The notes beneath the pieces are model-generated. The model was not told the origin of the DNA, searched no databases, and saw only the letters and a program-made list of their open reading frames with translations. From Phycisphaerales bacterium (GTDB taxonomy: Bacteria; Planctomycetota; Phycisphaerae; Phycisphaerales; UBA1924), in contig JAJDCZ010000058.1 in NCBI GenBank assembly GCA_029260555.1, positions 1 through 64,000 of the forward strand: DNA of 64,000 bases, read 5' to 3'. Made by a program: the position numbers and the translations under genes. Below, in pieces: positions 7,869 to 16,350 of this stretch. Position 1 is the first letter of the stretch. Each line of letters opens with the position of its first letter.

Positions 7869-8711
7869 ATGTCTGCTGCAGGTGGGAAAGCACAATCCGG
7901 GTTTACGCTTTTAGAGTTGGCGGTGAGTACGCTGATCATCGCGATACTTGTGGGGCTGCTTGCGCCGATGTTGATTTTGGCGCGAGATGTGAGCAAGCGG
8001 ACGATTTGTTCTGCGAATCTTAAGCAGATTGGTGTGGGGTGGATGCTTTACCTTGGTGACAACGATCAGTTTCCGCAATACACCAATCCTGATGAGCAGG
8101 AGCTTGGGCCGGACTGGGCGTATGCGGGTGTTCGATTTGTGGGCGAGGAAAACAAGCCTGTGATTGATGCCTTGAGGCCGATCAATAGCTACATCATCGA
8201 AGACTATACGGTTGACAGTCGATTCAGTCAGTTGTTCCATTGTCCATCAGACGAGGGGATTTATGAGCGGGGTGGGCCGGTGCGTCAGTCGCACATGTCG
8301 GTGCTTCCAGATCAGAAAACCTGCTACGAGTTTTATGGGAACAGTTACAAGGCGAATCCGTATTTGCTGGATTCTACGGTTGCAGGGATAGACAACCTGG
8401 CAAGGCCTTTGCGTGTTGTCGAGGTTGAGCATGTTGGTCCTGAACGGCTCTTGCTGGTTGCAGATCCCGTGTGGTACTTTGCTACGGTGGATGGTGATTC
8501 ACCTGATCGGGATCTTGATGCATCATGGCACATTGATCGCAACAGCGGGAACATGCTGGCGCTTGATGGTTCGGTGCGGTTTATGGATTTTTCCAGCGGC
8601 AGGGGATTCACGCTCATGCCCAGGCCTGATCTGAATCAGCCTCCGACGGGGCAAAGCCATCGTTCAAGCCCGCCTCATCATCAGCCTTCGGGTCGACGCC
8701 CCAGTTCATGA
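7869..8711 (+). CDS. Prepilin-type N-terminal methylation protein (DUF1559-like)
   Basis: Secreted pseudopilin-like protein. The prepilin peptidase site G/FTLLELAV lies right after a short leader containing one lysine, followed by a hydrophobic helix (about 20 residues). The motif ANLKQIGVGWMLYLGDN and a late H...NMLALDGSVRF are typical of the expanded planctomycete DUF1559/H-X9-DG family. The start is uncertain: ATG codons at 7857, 7860 and 7869 are all possible and the frame is open back to 7821. I chose 7869 because it leaves a leader of about 11 residues before the cleavage glycine. The last 30 residues are a Pro/His/Ser-rich tail. It probably assembles through a type II secretion or type IV pilus-like machine. 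Confidence 0.8.
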   Translation: MSAAGGKAQSGFTLLELAVSTLIIAILVGLLAPMLILARDVSKRTICSANLKQIGVGWMLYLGDNDQFPQYTNPDEQELGPDWAYAGVRFVGEENKPVIDALRPINSYIIEDYTVDSRFSQLFHCPSDEGIYERGGPVRQSHMSVLPDQKTCYEFYGNSYKANPYLLDSTVAGIDNLARPLRVVEVEHVGPERLLLVADPVWYFATVDGDSPDRDLDASWHIDRNSGNMLALDGSVRFMDFSSGRGFTLMPRPDLNQPPTGQSHRSSPPHHQPSGRRPSS

Positions 8712-8899
8712 GCTGATCGCTTGTGAGACCCAACCCCTGTCTGTAAGCAAAGTCAGCCAGAGTGAATACAGTGTTTTATGCGCATGAACTGCTCTGCCTG
8801 CAGGATTATGTCTTGTATGGTGATGAGTCTGGCTGAAGCTGATAGGCTTTGGGTGTTGATTGCAGATTCCTGGCAATCAGTTTGTGTGGAGTTTGCCAG

Positions 8900-9826
8900 A
8901 TGGGTCATTGCGAGTTGATTAAGCCAGAGCATGAGATTGTTGCCAAGCCTGATCGGCCGGGGTGCTGTGTGTATGTGGGGGATTGCCGGGAGTTGTTGCC
9001 TTTGATTCCTGAGTGTAAAGCTCGGGAGGTTGATCTGGTGTTTGCGGATCCGCCATTTAATTGGAATCGGGCGTACGACAAGTGGGACGATGCCATGAGT
9101 GAGCGGGAGTATTTCTTGTTCACGGAGGCGTGGCTTGATTTGTGTATTGATGCGCTCAGGCCTGGGGGTTCGTTGTGGGTGAACATTCCTGATGACTGGG
9201 CTGCGGAGATTGTGGTGTATCTCAAGAAGCGGTCAATGAGTATGGCGAACTGGTGTGTGTGGCATTACCGTTTTGGTCAGAATACCAACAGCCGATTTAT
9301 CAACTCCAAGGTTCATGCGTTGTGGTTTGTCAAGCCGGGGGCGGAGCGTACATGGAATGCGGGCGAGGTGCTGGAGGTTTCTGATCGTCGGGCGATCTAT
9401 GGCGATGCCCGGACGGAATCCAAGCGAGATGGAATGCCATCGGGCATGCGGGTGCCGATGGATGTGTGGTATGGAAAAAACTGGGGGCGCGTGCAAGGCA
9501 ACAACAAAGAGCGCCGGCACTACCACGACAATCAACTTCCTGAAGCTTATTTGAATCGGGTGATTCGTGCGAGTTCAAACCCAGGCGATCTGGTGCTGGA
9601 CCCGTTTTTAGGCAGCGGTACCACGGGGGTTATCTCGCATGCACTGGGTCGGCGCTTTATAGGTACCGAGTTCAGCGAGCAGAACGCCAAGTTTGCAATC
9701 CAGCGCATCAAGGCCGGTCCGGTGCGAGACCTGGATGCGATGAAGGGGGCTTCGACAGCCATCTTCAAAAAACGCGGCGAGCCTAAGACCCCCTCTCCCA
9801 AAGGCAATCATTTTGATTCGGTCTGA
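8900..9826 (+). CDS. Orphan DNA methyltransferase (N6-adenine/N4-cytosine, PF01555)
   Basis: Beta-class type DNA methyltransferase. The catalytic motif DPPF is at residues 50-53 (FADPPFNWNRAYDKWDD), and the S-adenosylmethionine motif DPFLGSGTTG follows near the C-terminus (234-243), followed by GRRFIGTEF. This order (catalytic motif first) fits N6A/N4C enzymes. The frame is open to a TTG at 8849, but ATG at 8900 has TGGAG nine bases upstream and gives 308 residues. No restriction endonuclease gene is nearby, so it is more likely a solitary regulatory methylase than part of a restriction system. The target sequence cannot be read. It lacks the extra C-terminal domain of CcrM. Confidence 0.88.
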   Translation: MGHCELIKPEHEIVAKPDRPGCCVYVGDCRELLPLIPECKAREVDLVFADPPFNWNRAYDKWDDAMSEREYFLFTEAWLDLCIDALRPGGSLWVNIPDDWAAEIVVYLKKRSMSMANWCVWHYRFGQNTNSRFINSKVHALWFVKPGAERTWNAGEVLEVSDRRAIYGDARTESKRDGMPSGMRVPMDVWYGKNWGRVQGNNKERRHYHDNQLPEAYLNRVIRASSNPGDLVLDPFLGSGTTGVISHALGRRFIGTEFSEQNAKFAIQRIKAGPVRDLDAMKGASTAIFKKRGEPKTPSPKGNHFDSV

Positions 9827-10109
9827 CAAGGACAAGGGTGTTTTTATTGATATCAAGGTGGTGCCTGGCGCGCGACAGGATCAGATCGCGGGGGTGCTGG
9901 GGGATCAACTCAAGGTTCGCATCAGTGCTCCGCCTGAAGGGGGAAAGGCAAACAAAGCCATATGCAAACTATTGGCCAAAGCCTTGGGTGTGCGCGCGAG
10001 CAGTGTGCAGATTGTGTCGGGATTGACCAGTGCGGAGAAGGTGGTTCAGGTTGAGGGGGTTACGCTGGACGAAGCCAGGGACATGCTGGGCATGGACAGC
10101 GGAGGGTGA
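9813..10109 (+). CDS. YggU/DUF167 family protein
   Basis: Small 98-residue protein of the DUF167 (YggU) family. The conserved core is KVVPGARQDQI (15-25), then KVRISAPPEGGKANKA (34-49), typical for this alpha/beta fold of unknown function. It starts with TTG at 9813 and overlaps the methyltransferase end by 14 bases; no in-frame ATG or GTG lies close enough to keep the conserved N-terminal strand. The overlap implies co-transcription with the methyltransferase. In many bacteria the gene sits beside yggT or proC; that context is absent here. Confidence 0.85.
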   Translation: MIRSDKDKGVFIDIKVVPGARQDQIAGVLGDQLKVRISAPPEGGKANKAICKLLAKALGVRASSVQIVSGLTSAEKVVQVEGVTLDEARDMLGMDSGG

Positions 10110-10183
10110 TGACGCAGGCATGGTGCTCTGATGAAGTGGCGAGGGTGTGGCTATCGAGTATGATGCGCTGATGCAGGTGCAAC

Positions 10184-11647
10184 ATGCTTGAAAATGTAAG
10201 CTGGCTGGCGCTGGGCGTTTTCGTGGCAGACTGGGTGATTCGTCTGTTGCTTGCGGGGCGGGTTGTAATGCAAAGGCGGAGTGTGCCTGCGACACTTTCG
10301 TGGTTGGTGGTGCTTTTGTTTGCTCCGGTGGTGGGGATTGTGATTTATTTGCTGGTGGGCGAGACAAGGCTGGGCAGGCATCGGCTGGTGGATTACAACA
10401 AGGTCGCCAGTGATTTGTCGATTCGTGCTGCGGGGTTGTGGGCGGGTGGTGCTGAGGACTGGACGCAGTTTGATCATCCGCTTCGGGTGGTGTCTCGCGT
10501 GGCGCGGGCGGAGTCGGGGATGCCGCCATTGAAGGGGAATGCTTTAAAACTGCTGGGCGACAGTGAGAGAGTGCTGGGCGCGATGATCAAGGATGTTGAT
10601 GCGGCAACGAGTCATTGTCATTTGCTTTATTACATTTGGCAGGTGGGCGGGGGGCCGGACGAAGTTGCTCGCGCCCTGATGCGTGCTGCAACAAGGGGGG
10701 TTGCGTGTCGCGTGCTGGTGGATGCGGTGGGGTCGCGTATTTTTCTTAGGAGTTTGATTGCGCAAGAGATGAAAGATGCCGGGGTGCATGTTTCAGCGGC
10801 GTTGCCTGTGAATCCGGTGCGGATGCTCTTTGCGAGGCTTGATCTGCGTAACCACCGCAAGATTGCGATTATTGATGGGCGCATTGCGTATACGGGCAGT
10901 CAGAACATGACGGATGATTTGTTTCGTGTTTCGCGCAGGCCTGGGATTGGGCCTTGGATTGATGCGACGGTTCGGGTGGTTGGGCCGGCGGCGCATGCAC
11001 TTGCGGTGATATTTTTGCGAGACTGGCAGGTTGATTCGGGTGAGCAGATTGCGGATCTTGAGAATTATCTGCCGGGGCATGAAGAGCGAGCGGGGGAGGG
11101 TTCAGTTTGTCAGGTGCTTGCATCGGGGCCGGGGCAATCGCCGGATGCGATTCATCGGGCGCTGTTGACGACGATCTTTGCAGCGCGCGAAGAGTTGATC
11201 ATGACGACGCCTTACTTTGTGCCTGATGAAGCGATGCTGGCAGCACTGGTGGCGGCGGCACAACGCGGAGTACAAGTGACGATTGTGCTGCCACGGAAGA
11301 TTGATGCGCCACTTGTGGCGATGGCGAGCAGGAGCTCAATTAATGATCTGCTTCAAGCGGGTGTGCGGATCATGTTTCACACGCATGGGTTGTTGCATTC
11401 CAAAACCGTGACGGTGGATCGGACGCTTGGTCTGATTGGTTCGGCGAATCTTGATATGCGCAGCTTCTGGTTGAACTTTGAAGCCACGCTCATTGTGTAT
11501 GACACGGACTTTGCCAGCATGCTCAGGTGGATGCAGATGGGACACATTGCCAGCAGCAAGCCTGTGGACCCGCGCCGATGGAAGCAACGATCGCGGGCGG
11601 TGCGGCTTGTTGAGAATATTGCGAGGCTGCTGGGGCCTTTGTTGTAA
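10184..11647 (+). CDS. cls: Cardiolipin synthase, phospholipase D family
   Basis: Membrane enzyme that joins two phosphatidylglycerol molecules into cardiolipin and glycerol. Two N-terminal membrane segments (about residues 6-27 and 38-58) form the PLDNc domain. Two HKD motifs follow: H224-x-K226-x4-D231 (NHRKIAIIDG) and H405-x-K407-x4-D412 (LHSKTVTVDR), each with the downstream GSxN (GSQN, GSAN). Length 487 is normal for ClsA-type enzymes. The 75-base gap to yggU holds no clear promoter. It converges on gmd with a 12-base gap and no visible hairpin. Confidence 0.93.
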   Translation: MLENVSWLALGVFVADWVIRLLLAGRVVMQRRSVPATLSWLVVLLFAPVVGIVIYLLVGETRLGRHRLVDYNKVASDLSIRAAGLWAGGAEDWTQFDHPLRVVSRVARAESGMPPLKGNALKLLGDSERVLGAMIKDVDAATSHCHLLYYIWQVGGGPDEVARALMRAATRGVACRVLVDAVGSRIFLRSLIAQEMKDAGVHVSAALPVNPVRMLFARLDLRNHRKIAIIDGRIAYTGSQNMTDDLFRVSRRPGIGPWIDATVRVVGPAAHALAVIFLRDWQVDSGEQIADLENYLPGHEERAGEGSVCQVLASGPGQSPDAIHRALLTTIFAAREELIMTTPYFVPDEAMLAALVAAAQRGVQVTIVLPRKIDAPLVAMASRSSINDLLQAGVRIMFHTHGLLHSKTVTVDRTLGLIGSANLDMRSFWLNFEATLIVYDTDFASMLRWMQMGHIASSKPVDPRRWKQRSRAVRLVENIARLLGPLL

Positions 11648-11659
11648 TAAAGATGCTGA

Positions 11660-12718
11660 CTACTGATCGTGGCCGGTGAACTCGGGGAGTGAATGCCCTG
11701 CGTTGCGGAGGGTTTTTTCGCGAGAAGCCAGTTCCATGTCAGAATCGACCATCATGGCAGCAAGCTCTTCGACGCTGGTTTCAGGAATCCAGCCCAGTTT
11801 TTCCTTGGCTTTGGATGGATCGCCCAGGAGGAGATCGACCTCTGCAGGGCGGAGATAGCGGGGGTCGAACTCGACATGATCATCAAAGCTCAGGCCGGCA
11901 TGGGCAAAGGAGAGATCAGCGAACTCGCGCACGCTGATGGTCTTGCCGGTGGCGATGACATAATCATCGGGCGTGTCCTGCTGGAGCATCATCCACATCA
12001 TTTTGACATAGTCGCCAGCGTAGCCCCAGTCGCGTTTGGCATCGAGGTTGCCCAGGAAGACTTTGTCTTGCAGACCCATTTTGATTCGGCCTACGGCGCG
12101 GGTGATTTTGCGGGTGACGAAGGTTTCGCCTCGGCGGGGTGATTCGTGGTTGAAGAGGATGCCACTGGAGGCGTGCATGTCGTAGGACTCGCGATAGTTG
12201 ATGGTGGCCCAGTGAGCCATGAGTTTGGCGCAGGAGTAGGGCGAGCGTGGGTGGAAGGGTGTGGTTTCTTTCTGGGGGACTTCTTGGACGAGGCCGAACA
12301 TTTCGCTGGAGCTGGCTTGGTAATAGCGGATTTGTGTTGAGGTGCGATCCTGATGGTTGCGGATGGCTTCGAGGAGTTTGAGGGCACCCATTGCGACGGT
12401 ATCAGCGGTGTAGATGGGCATGTCGAAGCTGACGCGGACATGGCTTTGAGCACCAAGGTTGTAGACCTCGGTGGGGTTGGTTTTCTGGAGGATGAGGTTG
12501 ATGGAGTCGGCATCGCAGAGGTCGCCGTAGTGGAGTTTGATGGCGACGCCGGAGTTGTGGGGGTCGTTGTAGATGTGGTCGATGCGTTCGGTGTTGAAGG
12601 AGGAAGCTCGGCGGATGATGCCATGGACTTCGTAGCCTTTGGAAAGCAGGAACTCGGCGAGATACGAGCCATCCTGGCCTGTGATGCCTGTGATGAGCGC
12701 AACATTGGGGTTTGACAT
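11660..12718 (-). CDS. gmd: GDP-mannose 4,6-dehydratase
   Basis: Short-chain dehydrogenase that converts GDP-D-mannose to GDP-4-keto-6-deoxy-D-mannose, the precursor of GDP-fucose, GDP-rhamnose and related sugars. The NADP-binding motif GITGQDG is at 11-17, the active site has SSSE (136-139), Y161 and K165 (YSCAK). The [16 protein letters not shown] stretch around 190 is diagnostic for GMD. The 352 residues compare with 373 in E. coli. The ATG is preceded by GGGAGA, 8 bases upstream, which sits right after a hairpin (12731-12758). It lies downstream of the ALG10-like gene on the same strand. No GDP-fucose synthase or epimerase/reductase partner is in the window, so the final sugar is unknown. 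Confidence 0.96.
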   Translation of the reverse strand: MSNPNVALITGITGQDGSYLAEFLLSKGYEVHGIIRRASSFNTERIDHIYNDPHNSGVAIKLHYGDLCDADSINLILQKTNPTEVYNLGAQSHVRVSFDMPIYTADTVAMGALKLLEAIRNHQDRTSTQIRYYQASSSEMFGLVQEVPQKETTPFHPRSPYSCAKLMAHWATINYRESYDMHASSGILFNHESPRRGETFVTRKITRAVGRIKMGLQDKVFLGNLDAKRDWGYAGDYVKMMWMMLQQDTPDDYVIATGKTISVREFADLSFAHAGLSFDDHVEFDPRYLRPAEVDLLLGDPSKAKEKLGWIPETSVEELAAMMVDSDMELASREKTLRNAGHSLPEFTGHDQ

Positions 12719-12730
12719 GATTAATTCTCC

Positions 12731-12758
12731 CGGCTGGGCGTGGAATAAGCGCCAGCCG
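12731..12758 (-). promoter_or_regulatory. Hairpin abutting the gmd ribosome-binding site
   Basis: On the minus strand CGGCTGGCG (12758-12750) pairs with CGCCCAGCCG (12740-12731) with one bulged base and a 9-base loop. The right arm is followed directly by GGGAGA, the gmd Shine-Dalgarno. With no T-run it is a poor terminator for the upstream gene. It could mark an RNA-processing site or modulate gmd translation. Confidence 0.35.
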
Positions 12759-12827
12759 CTGCTCTTGTTTGTGTTTACGCCGGGTTAAGGCGTGCATCAC
12801 TGTTCTTCGTCTTGAAATGTAGGTCGC

Positions 12828-14357
12828 TCAAGGGGTGTTGCCCGGTTTTTTGGTGGGCAAGGTGTCAGGATTTGTGCTCTGTTCGTTGGGCATTTCGTGT
12901 TGCTGGATGGTTGTGCGTGGGTCGTGGGTGGTGAGGCCTTGGACTTCGTGTGTGATCTGGGGGGAATGGGTGAGTTTGTTGACGGTGATGAGTGCGAGGA
13001 GGAATGCGAGAATGAAGGGGCCGACGGTTTCGCCGAAACGGATGAAGGCTTTTTCTTCGGGGGTGGTACCTGATTCTTCGTCCTGATAGCGCCAGCGGCC
13101 TACATCACAGGCCATGAAAGCGAGGAGCATGAGAATGAAGGGTTCCTGATAGCGTTGCCAGAGTTGTGGGCTGGTGATCTGGGCAGCGACGAAGCCTGAC
13201 ATGGCGCTGAGGACGATCCAGCGGGAGCGGAAGGGCAGGGACGAAGCCCAGGCAAGGAGCATGAGTGCTCCCCAGGCGGAGCCGAGCATGATGGTGACGG
13301 AGGTGTGGTCAGCGATGATGGGAGCGACACGGACGGCGCGCCAGATGCCACTGAAGCGGCCATCTTCGAAGCTTTCGGTGGTTTCGGGGATGATGGCGAG
13401 GAGGAGCCCGATTGCGATTGCGATGCCTGCGAAGGAGAGGACTTGTGCGGGTTTTTTGCAGAGCGCTGAGAAGATGGGTACGAAGAGGTAGGGGAGGTAG
13501 AAGACAGAGCCGAGGCCCAGGAGAGTGAGGAAGAATGCGGGGGTTGCGGGGCTTTTTCTGCCTGAGTACCAGCCGCTGAAGGAGGGGGGGATGAGCCTGC
13601 CATCCCAGAGATTTACGAAGTAGAACAAGAGTGCGAAGGCGGGGAGGGTCATGGCCACCATTGCGAGGGTGCGGACGATTCGCCTGGGGACATGGTTGAA
13701 CTGTGAAGCGATGGTCTGGTTGCCAGCGTGTTCGGTGCCGATCCAGGCAGCGACCCAGAGAGGAGCGGCAGCCCAGATGTGGATCTGCCGGGTAAACACC
13801 AGTGAGAACAGGATGATGCTGCCAGCGAGATAGGTCCAGATGGAGAGTTTTCGGCGCAGGCAGAGGAGGATGATTCCAAGGACACCCCACCATGCTGCAG
13901 CATCGGGCAGGAGATAGATTCCGGCATCAAAGATGTACATGGAGGTGGCGAGGGGGAGGGCGCAGGCGAGGGCTTGCATGGGTCGGAAGCGAACGGAGCA
14001 TGCCCAGGCCATGGTTCCCAGGAGGCCTACTGCAAAGAGTGAGCCTACGAGCCTGAGGAAGATTCGGCTGTCGTTGAGCTGGGCGAAGGTTGCGAGGACG
14101 ACATGGTATCCGGGGGTGGTTGCAGAGAGGTAGTCTGAGAAGTCCATGGCGGGCCATTGATCTGCGAATATGCGGATGGTGGGCTCGTGGTACTGGACAT
14201 GGTCCTGAGCGCCTCTGCCTCGCATGACGCCTGAGAAGATCAAAGGAAGCGAAGTGATCAGAAAAAGACCGATAACAATAGCGATAGGCCAAGAGGATCG
14301 CTCTGGAGCGATGTTGGAGTTGAGGGAGCTGGGGTTGTGAGTTGGGCGCGCGTCCAT
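12828..14357 (-). CDS. ALG10-like (DIE2 family) GT-C membrane glycosyltransferase
   Basis: Polytopic membrane protein of 509 residues with roughly 11-12 hydrophobic segments. The first periplasmic loop carries GRGAQDHVQYHEP, then SATTPGYHVVL, and later VFTRQIHIW. These align by eye with the ALG10/DIE2 glucosyltransferase pattern (an acidic MDE-type loop, TT-PGLY and FRQTNI-W). That family transfers a sugar from dolichyl-phosphate to a lipid-linked oligosaccharide in eukaryotes, and bacterial members are poorly known. ATG at 14357 is preferred over a TTG at 14390. The last about 45 residues are hydrophilic. Neighbours gmd, a methyltransferase and a UbiA-type phosphoribosyltransferase support a role in polyprenol-linked sugar chemistry. 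Another GT-C family is possible. Confidence 0.55.
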   Translation of the reverse strand: MDARPTHNPSSLNSNIAPERSSWPIAIVIGLFLITSLPLIFSGVMRGRGAQDHVQYHEPTIRIFADQWPAMDFSDYLSATTPGYHVVLATFAQLNDSRIFLRLVGSLFAVGLLGTMAWACSVRFRPMQALACALPLATSMYIFDAGIYLLPDAAAWWGVLGIILLCLRRKLSIWTYLAGSIILFSLVFTRQIHIWAAAPLWVAAWIGTEHAGNQTIASQFNHVPRRIVRTLAMVAMTLPAFALLFYFVNLWDGRLIPPSFSGWYSGRKSPATPAFFLTLLGLGSVFYLPYLFVPIFSALCKKPAQVLSFAGIAIAIGLLLAIIPETTESFEDGRFSGIWRAVRVAPIIADHTSVTIMLGSAWGALMLLAWASSLPFRSRWIVLSAMSGFVAAQITSPQLWQRYQEPFILMLLAFMACDVGRWRYQDEESGTTPEEKAFIRFGETVGPFILAFLLALITVNKLTHSPQITHEVQGLTTHDPRTTIQQHEMPNEQSTNPDTLPTKKPGNTP

Positions 14358-14497
14358 GCCGGGTCCAGTGTATGTCGTGAAGCTGGGCAAAGGAGCCAGC
14401 AGTAATCATTGAATCGGATCATCTGCATGTCCAATAGAGTGGAGCGTGTGGGTGGAGGGGTCGATACACTCGGCAAGCCAATTTTTTTCGGAAGTAG

Positions 14498-15160
14498 ATG
14501 ATGCCAAACCCGATCAAATCCCTGATGACACGAATGCATGAGCCGGTCTATCAATCACGCTTGCGTGAGCTTGTGAGGCGGATTGTGCCTGAGTTGGGCG
14601 AGGGGGACCGTGTGCTGGATGTGGGGTGTGGGAACGGGGTGTTGGGAGCGGCGATTTTGAGTGATCCGGGGTGTCCAGCGGGGGTGGTGGTTGAGGGGCT
14701 TGAGCGGGTGCCTCGGGGGGGCGAGCCGATTCTGGTGCATGCGTATCCAGAAGCGGAGCAGGGGTCGGGGGTGCCTTTTGATGAGAATGCGTATGATGTG
14801 GTGATTGTTGCGGATGTGTTGCACCATGAGCCTGCGAGTGATCAGCTTCTGGCGGAGTGTGCGCGGGTTGCTGGGCGTTTGTTGATTATCAAGGACCATC
14901 AGATCAAGGGTTTTTTGGCACAAAGCCGTATTTCGTTGATCGACTGGGCTGCGAATGCGCCGTATGGGGTGCCTTGTCTGTACCGGTATAACACGCCTGG
15001 TGAGTGGTTGAAGGTGGCCGAGAAGCTGGGGATGGGCAAGCGGGTGTGGTTGACGACGATGCAGTTGTATCCTGCAGGGGTGAACATGCTGTTTGGTCGA
15101 TCATTGCAGTTTTTTGCAGTGCTTGAGCACGAGACGAGCGTGGAGGCACCAAAGGCGTGA
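14498..15160 (+). CDS. Class I SAM-dependent methyltransferase
   Basis: Rossmann-fold methyltransferase of 220 residues. Motif I is VLDVGCGNG at 39-47, and the acidic post-motif region continues as DVVIVADVLHHEP, as in UbiE/Methyltransf_11 enzymes acting on small molecules or lipids. The start is one of two adjacent ATGs at 14498/14501. It overlaps the UbiA gene by GTGA, so the two are translationally coupled. The substrate is not readable; a polyprenyl-linked sugar or quinone-like lipid is plausible from the neighbour. Its start is divergent from the ALG10-like gene. Confidence 0.8.
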   Translation: MMPNPIKSLMTRMHEPVYQSRLRELVRRIVPELGEGDRVLDVGCGNGVLGAAILSDPGCPAGVVVEGLERVPRGGEPILVHAYPEAEQGSGVPFDENAYDVVIVADVLHHEPASDQLLAECARVAGRLLIIKDHQIKGFLAQSRISLIDWAANAPYGVPCLYRYNTPGEWLKVAEKLGMGKRVWLTTMQLYPAGVNMLFGRSLQFFAVLEHETSVEAPKA

Positions 15161-16137
15161 GTGAGGCTGTGGAGAAACCTGCAATTGGGCAGAAAACGCG
15201 TCCGTTGTGGCGGAGTTTGATAAAGCTGGCGCGGCCTCACCAGTGGGCCAAGAGTGTGTTCGTGCTGGCGGGTCCGGCGTACAATCTGGCGGATTTGCTG
15301 GAAAGTTCGCAAGGTTCGGTGACCAGTCAGGTTTTTGCGATTGCAAGCCAGGGGCTGGTGGCGGCGGCGAGCTTTGCGCTGGCATCGAGCGGGTGTTATG
15401 TGATCAATGATCTGCTGGATGCGGAGGGGGACCGCCTGCACCCGAGGAAATGCAGACGACCGATTGCATCTGGTGAGGTTACGCCTCGTCTGGCGATTGG
15501 TTTCGCTCTGGGGCTGTTCACGGTTGCGATTGCACTGATTGCGTTGCTGCCTGTTGATGTTCGTATGTGGTTTGGGGTGGGAGTGGGGTTGTACATTGGC
15601 AATGTGATGTTGTATTCGTTTGTGGTTAAACATGTTATGATCGCAGATGTCATGGGGTTGTCCCTTGGGTTTGTGATTCGTGTGTTTGGCGGGTGTGCTG
15701 CGGTGGGGGTTGGACCCAGTGGGTGGTTGTTGAACAGTACATTTTTTCTGGCGATGTTTTTGAGCTTTGGCAAGCGTCTGGGGGAGAGGCGGACGCTGGG
15801 TAGTGAGGCTGCCAGTGCGCGACGGGTGCAGAGTGCGTACACGGATGAGCTGTTGCGGATGATGGTGGTGGTGACAGCGGTGGCGTCATTGGTGACATAT
15901 TCAGCCTACACGCAGAGTCAGGGGGAGCATTACCCAAGAGTGTTTAATCCATTGTGGTTGACGGTGCTGCCAGCAACCTACGCGATGTTTCGCTGTATCG
16001 TGTTACTGGAACAAGGTGTGCATGACGATCCGACGGAGCTTGCTGCCAGCGACAGGCCTTTTCAGGCCTCGGTGGTTCTCTTTGGGCTAATCACGCTGAT
16101 TTCGGTTCTGGTATTTCGGCTGGATGCTGTGGTGTAG
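15157..16137 (+). CDS. UbiA-family prenyltransferase, decaprenyl-phosphate phosphoribosyltransferase-like
   Basis: Integral membrane prenyltransferase of 326 residues. The first Asp-rich motif is N84-D85-LL-D88-AEG-D92, followed by H95-P96-RK. The N-terminal RPHQWAKSVFVL and the second-half KHVMIADVMGLSLGFVIR with FGKRLGER match the DPPR synthase (Rv3806c-like) branch rather than quinone UbiA enzymes. That branch transfers phosphoribose from PRPP to polyprenyl phosphate, the first step toward polyprenyl-phosphoryl arabinose or ribose donors. A GTG start overlaps the methyltransferase stop. The DprE1/DprE2-type epimerase and the phosphatase are not in the window. Branch assignment is by motif recall, not alignment. 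Confidence 0.8.
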   Translation: MSEAVEKPAIGQKTRPLWRSLIKLARPHQWAKSVFVLAGPAYNLADLLESSQGSVTSQVFAIASQGLVAAASFALASSGCYVINDLLDAEGDRLHPRKCRRPIASGEVTPRLAIGFALGLFTVAIALIALLPVDVRMWFGVGVGLYIGNVMLYSFVVKHVMIADVMGLSLGFVIRVFGGCAAVGVGPSGWLLNSTFFLAMFLSFGKRLGERRTLGSEAASARRVQSAYTDELLRMMVVVTAVASLVTYSAYTQSQGEHYPRVFNPLWLTVLPATYAMFRCIVLLEQGVHDDPTELAASDRPFQASVVLFGLITLISVLVFRLDAVV

Positions 16138-16142
16138 GTTGC

Positions 16143-16206
16143 GGGAGGGGAACGGGTGGGTGGAGTTGGGCGGGGGTTTTTCAAGGGGGGTGGGAGGGGG
16201 GGGTGG
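16143..16206 (+). other. G-run tract downstream of ubiA
   Basis: Two clusters of G-runs capable of G-quadruplex folding lie in the 213-base gap before the metalloprotease gene. At 16143-16160 there are four runs of 3-4 G separated by 1-3 bases. At 16185-16206 there are runs of 6, 3 and 8 G separated by single bases. They fall on the non-template strand just after the ubiA stop, so the transcript would carry them. Confidence 0.5.
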
Positions 16207-16255
16207 CATCTGGCGGAAAATTCCGGGATCATATGATGAAGACCAAATCGGGCGT

Positions 16256-16283
16256 TTGTCCGATGAAGATGTTTTGGTATAAA
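16256..16283 (+). promoter_or_regulatory. Candidate promoter for the metalloprotease gene
   Basis: TTGTCC (16256-16261), 16-base spacer, TATAAA (16278-16283). The predicted transcript would have a leader of about 60 bases before the ATG at 16351, which has AGGAGA seven bases upstream. Assigned by pattern only. Confidence 0.45.
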
Positions 16284-16350
16284 GATGTATGCCCCGGCGC
16301 AGAAGGACACTCGGTGTTGTGAGTGGATGTGCCTTTTCAGGAGATGAACC

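Noticed and set aside
8625-8770. Reverse frame reading TLADFAYRQGLG across the prepilin 3' end
   Set aside because: Has no start codon after an upstream stop, and overlaps the prepilin tail; probably chance.
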